Positions 9,604-20,679 of a stretch of DNA of 64,000 nt are shown piece after piece. Both the position numbers and the translations under genes were made by a program. This DNA is from Spiroplasma endosymbiont of Lonchoptera lutea (GTDB taxonomy: Bacteria > Bacillota_I > Bacilli_A > Mycoplasmatales > Nriv7): contig NZ_OZ026463.1 in assembly GCF_964019715.1 (NCBI RefSeq), positions 186,001 through 250,000 of the forward strand, in the 5' to 3' direction. Position 1 is the first letter of the stretch; each line of letters begins with the position of its first letter. A model generated the notes under the pieces. The model made no database searches. It saw nothing but the letters and a program-made list of their open reading frames with translations, and was not told the origin of the DNA.

Positions 9604-9930
9604 CTACCTTTTTATTCGCCGTCCGTGTTGGTTAACTCACGGTCTGTTTTTAGAACTATTACCACTAAATTTCTTAATTGGACCACTAGATGATTGCTTC
9701 TTAGTTCCTCAATTAGCAACTGATTTTCGATATTTTTTACGAAAACCAACTTTTGGTCGTTCGATATGAATACCTAAAATGCCACCAATTACAAGATTTA
9801 TCACAAGCATAATTAGCGGAAAAATAATAATGCGAATATCTGTCCCGGGAATATTTAAAGTTCAAATTAAATCAAAAACTTTATAAAACATATCGCCAAT
9901 CAAACTAGCCATTTTTTCTAAGTTTTCCAT
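9604..9930 (-). CDS. Small phage protein with one membrane helix and basic tail, 108 aa
   Basis: A hydrophobic helix at about residues 33-56 (RIIIFPLIMLVINLVIGGIL) is followed by a strongly basic C-terminus with many Lys, Arg and Ser, ending GRRIKR. Small coat proteins of filamentous phages have a membrane helix and a basic end facing the DNA, so a coat role is possible. Starts 13 bases after the Zot-like ATPase stop, behind AGGAG. Confidence 0.7.
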
Positions 9931-9943
9931 TTTTTAAACTCCT

Positions 9944-10933
9944 TTACTTGTTTTTCTTATTCAGATTGTTTTTTAACTTAGTAAGTATCTTACTGAATTT
10001 TTCCATTTTTAAATATTCTAATGCTTCAATATCCATTACATTATCATTTCAAAATTTATCTTGATAATTATCATTCAAAGCACGATTACTTAATTCACGC
10101 AAGAATGATAAATATTTATTATCATAAAGGTTTAAAATTGACATCGGAATTTTCAATTTAAAGAAATAAATGTCTAATTCCGGAATGCTACGATACTTGA
10201 TTTTGCGACCTTTTTTATCATTTTTTGCATTAATTAGCGTTAATCGTCATTGTTCGTATTCGCTTACCGATTTAAAAGTGCCATAAATAACTTGTAAATA
10301 GGGTCGGAAAATACTAACTGGTTTTTTTCTAATGCCAACAATTATTGAATTCGCAATATCACGAACTTTAACTCATATATGTTCAGCTCGTTGTCCGCTC
10401 GCTAATACGATATGGGTAAATTGTCGAGCCGAAGCAAAATATTCTTGTAAACCCTGGGTTACTCTATCATTTTCTTTATAGTCAGTACCTTCAAGAAATA
10501 AATTAGTTTCATCTCAAAGTAATAATGATTTTTCATCTAAAATTGGATAATTATAATCCAATAAAGACATATGCCCTAATGAAAGCATTTGTTTATTGGT
10601 AATTGGAAAAGTAGAAATCGTTTTTCAACCACTTAATAAGTAAGAAGCTAAAACCATTAAAGCGGTTTTTCCAGTCCCTAAAGCACCAATTACTAAATTT
10701 AAGGGTGAATTTAATAAGAAATTAATAAAACTTCGACGAGCAAAGAAATGAGAAATTTTAGTATATAAAACATACAAAGCAATTAATAAATAAATAATAT
10801 CAAATAACATTCGTCAACTTTGGGGATTATAATAATGCAAAATCGCACCATAAAATCACGCAATAATAAATAAAGTGCGATTTAAAGCAACAAAATCATA
10901 TAATCTTAAATTTATTTTCTTAAACAATAGCAT
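9944..10933 (-). CDS. Zot-like phage assembly ATPase
   Basis: 329 aa. Membrane segments in the first 60 residues, Walker A GALGTGKT at 83-90, and a Walker B-like LLLWDETNLFL, as in the Zot / pI proteins that power extrusion of filamentous and plectrovirus particles through the membrane. UGA codes Trp at several places, including directly after residue 102. It lies between the coat gene and two small membrane proteins, the usual place for this protein. Confidence 0.85.
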
Positions 10934-10964
10934 CACTTAAATCATACTTTCTTTATTTTTATTA

Positions 10965-11207
10965 TTATCTGCCGGGCATTAATTTTTCAAACATTTTGAA
11001 AGCGATTAAAAATAAACCAATAATCACCCCAAGCAAGAAAACTCAATATGTAGCAAAGAAATTAACAACATTTGGCATATTACCACCAATAATATCGGTT
11101 CAAATATTACCGAACGCTTTAATTAATGCTTTTCATAAGTTAGTAACGGCTTGTTCGCCAGTAACAGCTACTGGCGTAATTACTTCTGTTAACAAAGTTC
11201 TAATCAT
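10965..11207 (-). CDS. Probable major coat protein, 80 aa
   Basis: Starts at 11207 behind the strongest ribosome site of the phage (AAGGGGGTGA). Amphipathic N-terminal 45 residues, then one hydrophobic helix (FFATYWVFLLGVIIGLFLIA) and a short basic tail ending MPGR, the layout of inovirus and plectrovirus major coat proteins. A strong ribosome site fits a protein needed in thousands of copies. Confidence 0.7.
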
Positions 11208-11222
11208 ATAATCACCCCCTTT

Positions 11223-11453
11223 CTAAACAAAATATGATTTAACCTTATAAAATAAAATAACCATAAATAAGACAATGAATACTAATACCATTCAAAACGC
11301 AATATTTGCTATTAAAAGTCAAAGTAGTTCTTGGGTTAAATCAATTTCTTTTCCAGAAACTCACGCCGGAATAACTTTAATTTGAATAAATAAATTTCAA
11401 AAATACAATTTTGTCATTTCTCAATCTAAATCTTTTCAAGCAACTAAAAACAT
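11223..11453 (-). CDS. Small phage membrane protein, 76 aa
   Basis: Rich in Trp, most of it coded by UGA, with one long hydrophobic segment near the C-terminus (WMVLVFIVLFMVILFY). Its stop lies 15 bases before the probable major coat gene and its start 5 bases after the previous small gene. Minor coat or assembly protein by context only. Confidence 0.65.
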
Positions 11454-11458
11454 AATAA

Positions 11459-11608
11459 TTACCGTTTAAAAGGTCAAAAGAGTAGAAAAATAATTGCCGA
11501 AAATAGCATTACAATTATTAAAATTGAAAACAAAAATACAACTTGGGGTGGTAAATCGGCAGTTGGATAAATTAATTCAATTAACTCAATAATTATTTTT
11601 TTAAACAT
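11459..11608 (-). CDS. Small phage membrane protein, 49 aa
   Basis: One hydrophobic helix (residues 25-44) and a basic end (WPFKR). It begins shortly after the 70-aa gene stop and ends just before the 76-aa gene. The size suits a minor virion protein of a filamentous phage; function not recognised. Confidence 0.6.
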
Positions 11609-11617
11609 TTTCTAAAC

Positions 11618-11830
11618 CTACTTTTTAATTTCTTTTTCATCTTGTTCTAATAAATTTCGCTTAAACTTTGCAATAAATATTCGTTGTGCATAAGTAAAAT
11701 CTTTTGGCAACTGCTTTGCTTCACTACCGTATTTCTTTTTATCTTTTAAAAACCGATAAATATTAACCGCAATATAGTATGCTAGTAATAATGTTAAAAT
11801 CGTAAAGAACACTAACCCAAATATACTCAT
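11618..11830 (-). CDS. Small phage membrane protein, 70 aa
   Basis: N-terminal membrane helix (GLVFFTILTLLLAYYIAV) followed by a charged cytoplasmic tail ending KEIKK. Start ATG at 11830 behind AAGGAG. The second gene after Rep, and no UGA codons are used. Function not recognised. Confidence 0.65.
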   Translation of the reverse strand: MSIFGLVFFTILTLLLAYYIAVNIYRFLKDKKKYGSEAKQLPKDFTYAQRIFIAKFKRNLLEQDEKEIKK

Positions 11831-11850
11831 CTTTCTTTTCTCCTTAATTT

Positions 11851-11892
11851 TTTAATTTTTAATTCTTATTTTAAATTGCAATTTTTCTTTCA
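11851..11892 (-). CDS. Possible 13-aa phage leader peptide
   Basis: ATG at 11892 with AGGAG at good spacing encodes MKEKLQFKIRIKN, then a stop, directly followed by the ribosome site of the 70-aa gene. It may couple translation between rep and the downstream genes. Very short, so the call rests on the ribosome site. Confidence 0.3.
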
Positions 11893-11903
11893 TTTTTTAA
11901 CTC

Positions 11904-12746
11904 CTAATGTTTCATTTTTCTTAGTTGATTTCTAAATCTTAAACTTTCTAATGAAGCATAATTTGCACTTTCAAAGTCTATATAATTAATATTTTTAAAT
12001 TCATAGATTGCTCCGCACATTTTGGTTTTAAAGTTATTAACTGTTGATTTTAAGTATTTTACAAATTCAGAATTTACGGTTCGATTAACAATATTATTCA
12101 AAGTATCGGTAAATACTTGTTTTCTAGTAATGGGATTTTGACAGTTATATGAGAATTGATAAGCCTTGATATTTAAGTCATACTGGTTTAATGACTTTTC
12201 GTTCAGGACATTTTTAGTTATATATTTAGAGCAATATTTTACAACCATTTCATTAGTGTTTTCACGAACTCTAATATTTTTATTAATTCCGTAAGGTCAA
12301 AATTGTAAAATAATTTTATGAGGTATTTTTTCGGTAATTAAAATATGAAAATGAATAACGCCTCGTTTCTGATATTCATAGGTATACAAGTACTTAATAT
12401 TTTTATTTTTAACTTTAAATCAGTATTTTAATTTTTTAAAAAATTTATTTAAATCACGCTTACATTTTCTAATATCAAATTCATTAACATCAGCATAAGT
12501 AAGCGTTAAGAATGTAAGTTTTTTACAGTCTCAAAAATTATGATATGCTTTCCGAATAACATTAGATTTTGCACGAATATTGCTATTAAGCATTTTTGTA
12601 TCACAATTACCCTTATTTTTAACTCCGTTAGCATTACGAGTATTTGCTTTGATGCGTTCTAAAGGCATAACAATATTGCGAATATATTGACCGTAATAAA
12701 TGGTTTTCATATAAAAATCAGTCGGATTTTGAGGTTGTAAATTCAT
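11904..12746 (-). CDS. HUH-type rolling-circle replication initiator
   Basis: 280 aa, start ATG at 12746 behind GGGAG. The HUH motif is IHFHILI (His132, His134) and the tyrosine motif is KYCSKYITK (Tyr171, with Lys174 and Tyr175 close by). These are the metal-binding and nicking residues of rolling-circle Rep proteins of ssDNA phages. It should nick the double-stranded replicative form at the phage origin. The GC-rich hairpin cluster lies directly upstream. Confidence 0.85.
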
Positions 12747-12796
12747 ATTTTATGCTCCCATTTTAAATTTTCGCCAGTTGTGTTATTTAATCAAGT

Positions 12797-12870
12797 AATA
12801 GTCGGCTTCGCCGACTAACCCGCTAGCGGGCGGGGCATACGCCTTCCGCACCGCTTCGCAGACGGAAGTG
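12797..12870. other. GC-rich hairpin cluster, candidate phage replication origin or packaging signal
   Basis: Three inverted repeats in 70 bases: GTCGGCTTCGCCGAC (12801-12815, tight TTC loop), CCCGCTAGCGGG (12819-12830), and CTTCCG...CGGAAG (12843-12868). Together they are much richer in GC than the surrounding AT-rich DNA. Placed immediately upstream of rep, such a structure fits a plectrovirus origin or packaging signal. Confidence 0.7.
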
Positions 12871-12878
12871 ATTATCAA

Positions 12879-13178
12879 TTAACTGGACAAGTTTTTTTGA
12901 TTTTTTGATAATTCAATTTTTTGCAAGTTAACTATTTTGGGTGTTTTTTCAAAAGTTAATTCGCAACTAAAAAATGATTTAACATTTTCTTTTAACAGTT
13001 TATAAATTTCTTGTTGTTCTAGATTGTTATCATCAATTCATAAAGCCTTTTGTTCGCCGGTAGGCTCAAATAAGTCATTTTCATAACGCAAAAATTCGGC
13101 AGAATAACCTGACATCATAGAGCCATCTTTATTTTTAAATATTTTTCTTTTTATACTAACTAATTTAACTTTAAACAT
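12879..13178 (-). CDS. Phage early protein, 99 aa, possible ssDNA-binding protein
   Basis: Starts at 13178 behind AAAGGAA and ends next to the origin hairpins. Small, soluble, mixed-charge protein with a beta-rich start (VKLVSIKRKIFKNKDGSMM) and an acidic middle. Filamentous phages encode a small ssDNA-binding protein near rep, so this is the natural candidate, but I see no diagnostic motif. Confidence 0.55.
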
Positions 13179-13208
13179 TATTTTTTAAATTCCTTTTATT
13201 TTTATTTT

Positions 13209-13325
13209 TTAAAATTTTTTAATATGATTAATAAATTTTTTCTCACAAGCAACATGCAAATATCGTTTATCACTAAATAGATGTAAACACCAGCGACATA
13301 TTTTATAATCTATCGTTCCTTTCAA
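13209..13325 (-). CDS. Possible tiny zinc-binding phage protein, 38 aa
   Basis: The frame from a TTG at 13325 contains CRWC and later HVAC, spaced as a small zinc finger, and ends in a Lys-rich tail. There is no convincing ATG. It may be the start-altered remnant of a larger gene. Confidence 0.35.
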   Translation of the reverse strand: MKGTIDYKICRWCLHLFSDKRYLHVACEKKFINHIKKF

Positions 13326-13328
13326 AAT

Positions 13329-14357
13329 TTAAAAACCCTTTTCATCGCAAGAATTACAGATTCCAACTGTATTTTTATTACTAACAACATAACTTTCGTT
13401 GTCGCATTCAATACAAAATATTACTGCCAAAAGAAAACACCCCCTAAAAGTTTGTAGAAAACAAAATCTTGTCATATGTATATGGTTTCTACAATTTAAG
13501 TCTTTTTGTTTATATGAAGATAAATCAGTAGATTTTGGTAAATATCTTCTTAAAATACCATTATTGTTCTCATTTAAACCTCTTTGACAAGGTTTTCCGG
13601 CATCTGCAAAATAAATTTTAACATTACAATTTTTTTCAATTAATTTTCATTTACTAAATTCTTTACCACGATCAAAAGTAATAGTTTTAATTGTTCCTGG
13701 TATTAATTTTGAAATAAATTTTATTATACTTTGTGTAATACTTTCTGCTTTATGATTTTTAGTTTTCAAAGGAATTGTGGTTTTTGATCATATATCAGCT
13801 AAAGTAATAATAGAACTTTTATGATCTTTACCAACGATAGTATCTCCCTCTAAATGGCCAAATTCTTGTATATTTTTAATATTTGGAATGATTAAATTTC
13901 TTTCATGAATAGATTTACAATTATTAATTCTGCCCCTAGTTTCTTTTTGTTTATGAGGTTTATTTTTGCCTTTTCTCAATAAATTTTTTTCATCAAAACC
14001 CATTCGATTTGTTTTAAACATGTTATATAAAGTTTTTGTTGAAATATTTTTTATTTTATTTTTCTTTAAAAAATCAGCAATTATATCAAGAGCATAATTT
14101 TTAGTAATTAACAAATGATTGATAGTATTAATTTCTGTTAAAGTTAAAATTATTAATTTTCTACCTGCATTTTGTTTATTTTTTTGAACTTGATTCAATA
14201 TTTCTAATGGTAATAAGTTTTGATTTAATAATTTACAAACTCTGTGTACAGTTGATTTACTATAATCAATTGCTTTTGCTATTTTACGAATAGAAAATCC
14301 ATAACTTTTATATTCTTTTATTGCTATTATTGATTCAATAGTCAGATACTTATACAT
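13329..14357 (-). CDS. IS30 transposase truncated and fused in frame to a phage zinc-ribbon peptide
   Basis: The IS30 transposase reading frame starts at 14357 and keeps all three catalytic residues (D172, D229, E263). At 13493 the element is cut, and the frame continues without a stop through a junction and into a short zinc ribbon (FCIEC ... ICNSC) ending at 13329, 342 aa in total. The last 25 or so transposase residues are replaced. The zinc-ribbon part may normally start at the TTG at 13430, which has its own site AGGGGGTG, giving 33 aa. Whether the fusion is made or active is unknown. Confidence 0.6.
13452..13494. repeat. Inverted repeat at the IS/phage junction
   Basis: TTGTAGAAA and TTTCTACAA are perfect 9-base arms around a 25-base spacer, exactly at the edge of the truncated IS30. 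It could be a phage terminator, a recombination site, or part of the phage control region; I cannot tell which. Confidence 0.5.
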
Positions 14358-14442
14358 TGTGCTAATTCCTTTCTTTTCTTAATTATAGAATTAACACAAT
14401 TTGTTTTTTATATAAGTGTCCTTTTTAATTTTACATTTCAGG
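13493..14442 (-). mobile_element. IS30-family element A, 3'-truncated, at prophage edge
   Basis: The left inverted repeat (CCTGAAATGTAAAATT) is present at 14442, but the other end is missing from 13493 on. It separates the prophage from the truncated gene at 14391-14885. SpV1-type phages are known to carry an IS30-like transposase gene, so it may have arrived with the phage. Confidence 0.85.
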
Positions 14443-14885
14443 ATAATATCATTAATCGCTTTAACAATTTCTAAATTTAATGCTTTGACCCTTACTTGAT
14501 GTTTTAAATATGTTTTTAACTGTTCATCACCATTTATTGTACTAGTAGTTAATTTTTGATGTCAATAAGCAAGCTTATCTAACATATAATTAATATTTTC
14601 TTTAGCAAATAAAGAATTATCAAATCAAGTTAGCTTTAATTCTCTTACTTTAATTGTTTCTTCATAAACAATTGACATTACGGGCACAGTAAGTTTCTCT
14701 GCTAGTAAAAAATCTAATTGCTTAATTTTTTTATCAAAGCGCTCCTTAAATGCAAGAATTACTGTATTTGGATTTAACACAATTTCTTCATTAATATCAG
14801 TTAGTGCCAAACTATTAATACTAGTAACAATACCTGTTGAACATAGGAGAAATGCTAAAAAAATTTTCGCAAAACAACCACTCAT
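14391..14885 (-). pseudogene. Exported protein gene cut by the IS30/prophage
   Basis: ATG at 14885 with GAGGTGAG upstream. Residues 5-30 are a signal peptide (FAKIFLAFLLCSTGIVTSI), possibly lipoprotein-like at Cys. About 148 native residues remain, mostly helical and charged, before the frame enters IS30 DNA at 14442 and stops at 14391. The 3' part is not found across the prophage, so a deletion or rearrangement accompanied the insertion. Function not recognised. Confidence 0.7.
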
Positions 14886-14974
14886 TTTACTCACCTCAAA
14901 ATATAGTTTATTTTTCATTACTCTTAATACTTAAATTAAGTTTAGCAAAATAAAAAAAGTGTACAAATATTTTA

Positions 14975-15012
14975 TTAAAAAAACTAAGAGTTTTTATAAC
15001 ATCTTAGTTAAC
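14975..15012 (-). terminator. Terminator after the HAD phosphatase
   Basis: AACTAAGA and TCTTAGTT form the stem, followed by a run of U on the minus-strand transcript. It overlaps the stop codon at 15004-15006. Confidence 0.7.
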
Positions 15013-15819
15013 ATCTAATATATATTTATGAATTGCTTTACTAACGCCACCATTATTATAAGTATCAGTAATATCATTAGCAATTGCTAATAATGGTTTT
15101 TCACTATCTTTCATTGCAATTCCATAACCAGCTCATTCAATCATTTTATAGTCGTTCATCCCATCACCAATGGCCATAACTTCTTCACGATTAATATTTC
15201 ACATCTTAGCTAAATGCTTAATACCACTTGCTTTACTAATATTTAATTCATTAACCTCAATCATCCGAGATTTTCCCTTGTCAGAAACCGCAATTTCAGC
15301 AATTTGTAACTTTTCTAATTCTAATGCTAAACTATTAATTCTTTTACTCTTACCTAATAATAAAATTTTATACATTCTAACATCAGAATTTTCATTAACT
15401 TTAACAATTTTACGACGATTTAACTTTTGAATTAACCAAATTTTAAAAGTTTTCTTTAAAATATAACCAATATTACCATCAACACTATAACCTCAAAAAG
15501 CAACTTTATAATTTTTAGCTAAATTAATAACTTGTTTAATAGTACTTGACGCTATTTCTTTATCAACTAATAACTCACCAGTTCTTAAATTAATAACATA
15601 GGCGCCATTAAAACATACCATATGTTCACTAGTTTCATATAAACCTAATTCACGAGCAAATTTATAACTAGATTGCGGTGATCGTCCTGTAGCAATAATT
15701 ACTTTAACACCAAGTTCTTGAGCTTGCTTCACAGCAACAATATTTTCTGGATGTAACTCAAAATGATTTTTCAATAATGTTTTATCTAAATCTAAAGCAA
15801 CTAACTTAATTTTCATCAT
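15004..15819 (-). CDS. Cof-type HAD phosphatase
   Basis: 271 aa, typical for the Cof subfamily of haloacid dehalogenase-like sugar or nucleotide phosphatases. Motif I VALDLDKTLL near the N-terminus gives the nucleophile Asp, motif II is IIATGR, and motif IV is MAIGDGMNDYKMIE near residue 225. Read through one or more UGA Trp codons. I used the first of two adjacent ATGs (15819/15816); an upstream in-frame GTG at 15855 has no ribosome site. Substrate cannot be predicted from sequence. Confidence 0.85.
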
Positions 15820-15900
15820 AACACCATTTATCTTTTCTAATTTTATATTTTTCACAAATAATCATAACATATATTACAATTTTTATATTTTAACAAAAAT

Positions 15901-16183
15901 GGGTCGCGTTTAGTTTTCTTAGGTATTTTTAAAAAAAGAAAAAATAATCATTTACTATAAATTATTTCAATATGCAAATTAAGTATATATTTCTTATGTA
16001 TGATTTTTTTTGTAAAAAATTATTTTAATGTTGTTTTTATAACCTTTTATTAAGATTATGTTTGTTAATATTAAATATTTTGTTTTATTACTTATTTTTT
16101 AGATAAAATGATAATTAAATTGTGATTACTTTTTTTTCAAAATTATTTAAATCTTTTCCTACCTAACAAAACTTTACGCGTCC
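15901..16183. mobile_element. MITE-like non-autonomous element, copy 2
   Basis: About 283 bases nearly identical to 3909-4215 but lacking an internal 22-base segment and a 4-base segment. Same imperfect terminal inverted repeats (GGGTCGCG ... CGCGTCC). It occupies most of the gap between the HAD gene and pgk. I see no exact 8-base target duplication, so this copy may be older. No gene is seen in the gap. Confidence 0.8.
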
Positions 16184-16224
16184 TAAAATCGTTTAAATAA
16201 ACGATACATCATTAATAACATTAA

Positions 16225-17412
16225 CTATTTATCTTGAATAACTTCAATAGCGGGTAACGGTTTACCTTCTAATAATTCCAAACTAGCACCACCACCAGTT
16301 GAAATATAACTAAACTTATCTTTAAAACCTAACTGAATGGCTGCTGCTGCTGAATCACCACCACCAACAATACTAAAAACATTATTTAAATGAGCAATTG
16401 TTTCACAAATTGCTAGCGTTCCTTTACTAAAATTTTTCATCTCAAAAACGCCAACTGGACCATTTCAAATAATAGTTTTAGCTTCTTTAATATAGTTATT
16501 AAATAATGTTATTGTTTTTTCACCAATATCCATTCCCATATAATCATCAGCAATATTAGCATCAGTACTATTAATTCCAGACTGATCAACAAACTCTTTA
16601 CTCATCAAATGATCAATCGGTAAAATAATTTTACCATTTGCTTTTTGTAAATACTGTTTAGCTAATTGTATTTTATCTTCTTCAATTAAAGACTTGCCAA
16701 TATTAAATTGTTGCGCTTTTAAAAAAGTATAACTCATTGCTCCACCAATAATTATTTTATCAGCTACCTTTAAAAGATGATCAATAACACCAATCTTATC
16801 AGATACTTTTGCCCCTCCTAAAATCACAACAACAGGTCGCTCAGGATTAATAATCGCTTTATTTAACATTGCTAACTCTTTTTCCACTAACAAGCCAATA
16901 CACGATTCATTAATATTAGTTGCGATACCAACATTAGAAGCATGCTCACGATGGGCTGTGCCAAAAGCATCATTAACAAAAACATCACCTAAACTTGCTC
17001 AATATTTACCTAAACTAGCATCATTATTAGATTCCCTTTTATTTTCTAAATCAGCAAAACGCGTATTTTCCATTAATAAAACTTGTTTATTTTCTAAACT
17101 ATTAATTGCTGTTTGCAATGTTACCCCACTAATTTCATCAACAAAGTTTACTTCAATACCTAATAACTCTGCTAACCGCTTTGCTACTGGTTTTAATGAA
17201 TATTTTTTTAAATCTTCTGACCGTTTTATTCTTCCCAAATGTGATAATAAAATAACTTTAGCATCGTAGTCTAATAAATATTGAATTGTTGGGATGGCAC
17301 TAATAATACGATTATCATCACTAATAACACCATCAACTAATGGCACATTAAAATCTACTCGGACTAATACTTTTTTATCTTTAAAATTAATATCTGCCAA
17401 TGTTTTTTTCAT
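16225..17412 (-). CDS. pgk: Phosphoglycerate kinase
   Basis: 395 aa, full length. Converts 1,3-bisphosphoglycerate and ADP to 3-phosphoglycerate and ATP in glycolysis. Signature [11 protein letters not shown] at the N-terminus, the substrate-binding HLGR segment, [13 protein letters not shown], and the C-terminal GGGDSAAA nucleotide region are all visible. UGA Trp occurs at KYWASLGD and TIIWNGPVG. Downstream of gap in the same direction, so likely one transcript. The MITE lies just after it. Confidence 0.97.
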
Positions 17413-17469
17413 ATGAATTTAATTTTCCTTTCCAATAATAAAAACTAAGGTATCCACCTTAGCCATTAT

Positions 17470-18480
<1,011 letters not shown>

Positions 18481-18509
18481 TCTGTTTTCCTCCTATATGC
18501 ACTGCAATA

Positions 18510-18538
18510 ATTATACAAATAACTCCTTTATTTTACAA
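18510..18538 (-). promoter_or_regulatory. Promoter of gap-pgk
   Basis: TTGTAA (18533-18538) and TATAAT (18510-18515) with a 17-base spacer on the minus strand, about 30 bases upstream of the gap start codon. Confidence 0.65.
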
Positions 18539-18606
18539 TTAAATTAGTAATTTTCTTCTAAAACACTATCTAGAAATTACCAAAGACATTGCAAATCATT
18601 GCCAAT

Positions 18607-19491
18607 TTATTGGGCATATTTCCGAAACACATCGCCCCCTAATAATACTGGTTTTGCCAAGTATCTAATTCTTTCTACTAACCGAATTGATTTCACAATA
18701 TCAATATTTTTATATTTAGCATTACGACTATAATATTCTTGTAAGTTACCCATATCATAATTAGAAGTAAAAAATGTTGATAAATTATGTTGCATCCGAT
18801 AATTTAAAATACTAAATAAAATCTCATCACGAGTTCACTCCGATACGGGTTCACCAGCTAAATCATCTAAAAATAACACATCACAAGTTTGGAGCTTATA
18901 AATATCACTAGCTAATGAATTAGTTGCTTTTGAAATCGCTTGTTTTAATTGACTCATTAATTGGGGAACAAAAACAAAACATACTTTATAATCATTCCGA
19001 ACTAAACTATTAGCTAATAAAATAGAAATATAAGTTTTACCAATACCAGGAGCACCATAAATATATAATCCTGTTGTTTGCTCTTTTTTAAGGAAATTAA
19101 TAAAATATTCTTTTAATTTTATGCGAATAAAATCATTTTCTGGTAAATGAAAATCACTTTCTAATGATAAATTAATCATTGATAAAGGAAAATGACAAAT
19201 TAAATAATTATTACGAATTTTATCATTAGCTCGTAAATATTGACGATGTAAACAATCTTGCATTTCTAAATAAATCCGTTGATTTTCATAAACTAATTCT
19301 AACCGATATCCAGGAATTAATTGTTGACATTCATTTCAATTCAAACCATCCAAACATTCAACAAAATTATTTAAATATTTTTCTAAAATATCACTATTTC
19401 GTAATAAATCTTTTTTTAATAATTGATGTTCAGCAATAAATTTTTGCAAAGCAATAATCTTAGTTTTTTGAATCCGATGATAAATATCCAT
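18607..19491 (-). CDS. dnaI: Primosomal ATPase / helicase loader DnaI
   Basis: 294 aa AAA+ protein that loads the replicative helicase. Walker A GAPGIGKT at 146-153, Walker B DVLFLDDLAG, and a sensor-like FFTSNYDMG. The N-terminal 70 residues, Lys/Leu-rich, should contact the helicase. Starts 21 bases after the dnaB stop, so the pair forms an operon, as in Firmicutes. Confidence 0.9.
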
Positions 19492-19512
19492 AACAATCAC
19501 TTCCTTCCATAA

Positions 19513-20517
19513 TTATGTTTGATAAAGGGGGTCTTCTTGTAACCATTTTGGAATAATACCTGTATTTCATTTAATTTCATAATCAAATTTTGATTTTTTT
19601 ACAATTTTATTAAATTTTACTTTTCCCTTATTAAAACTTTGAACATAAGCAGTTCTTAAATATATCATTGCTTGTTCAACAGTAGTAATCTGCTTTTGTT
19701 GTAATGTGCTCGCAATTTTTTCTAAATAACCCATAACCAAAAGTTTATTATTTTTATATCACACATATTCAATTAAGCAATTAGTAACTTCTGGTGACAA
19801 AGTATAAGTAACTAATAACTTAGCCAATAACTGTAAATCTTTCGCTTGTAAAGGAAAATTTTGTAATAATGTTAAATATTTATATGGTGATATTGTTTGC
19901 ATCTCATAAATTTTTTTTTGTAAAGGATTTTTCATATCTTCATTAGCAACTTCTAATGATTGGTTATTAGTTTCTGGCAAATGATTGGTTTGGAAAATAA
20001 AATCAGCACTAGAAGCATCTGCTTTTACTATTGATAAAGAAAATATTTCATTAAAGCATTTCGTAATTTTTTTATAACTTGACAGATCTTCTTGATATTG
20101 CATAAATAAAAACTTTGTTCGTTCATAATCATTAAGAGAAAGATTATTAATTAGCAATTGATTAAATTGCTGATGATTAAAAAAGTCTTGTGGTGCCATC
20201 GGAGCAAATAATTCATAGTAATAAGTAACACCAATATTAGTATTATTACGATAAACATCAAGTAAATTTATTGCTTCTAACCGATTTCTCGCAACTTCAA
20301 TTTCCAGTAATGATAATTGTAATAAATTTTGCAAGCGTAAATACGAATTATCTAAATTTAAAACTTTCATTGATAATTGTTCATTTAATAAAGCAAAATA
20401 TAGCGAAACAGCATTAACACCAATAATTGGTTGATATAAATGTTGAACTATCTTTTGCGTTTCACTACAAATATGAGAATTAATAATTATTTGAAATTTT
20501 TCTTCTGATTGTAACAT
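19513..20517 (-). CDS. dnaB: Replication initiation / membrane attachment protein DnaB (DnaB-DnaD family)
   Basis: 334 aa. Matches Firmicute DnaB in gene order (next to dnaI) and in an N-terminal winged-helix region (LYQPIIGVNAVSLYFALL). The C-terminal half carries a DnaD-like helical domain ending W L QEDPLYQT with Trp as UGA. Start at 20517 chosen for GGTGGAGA upstream. Acts with DnaI in loading helicase at the origin. Two DnaA-box sequences lie upstream. Confidence 0.8.
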
Positions 20518-20606
20518 TTTTATCTCCACCTTATTGTCTTATTTATTCTATGACAGAATAATAACGATGTAAATAATAAACAATAAAAAAATAATTACCC
20601 ACTAAG

Positions 20607-20668
20607 TTATCCACAACTTAGTCCTAAAAATATCTTATAAATAAGATGCTTTAATTTACTTATCCACA
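20607..20668. promoter_or_regulatory. Two perfect DnaA boxes upstream of dnaB-dnaI
   Basis: TTATCCACA occurs at 20607-20615 and again at 20660-20668, both on the plus strand, in the 162-base gap between mutM and dnaB. The first sits in an inverted repeat ACTAAGTT/AACTTAGT. This suggests that DnaA controls the helicase-loader operon. Confidence 0.65.
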
Positions 20669-20679
20669 TAATTCACAAC

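Noticed and set aside
10996..11211. Plus-strand ORF opposite the coat gene
   Set aside because: Lacks a ribosome site, while the minus-strand coat gene has a very strong one.
16958..17269. Plus-strand ORF opposite pgk
   Set aside because: Antisense of a highly conserved glycolytic gene, without independent evidence.
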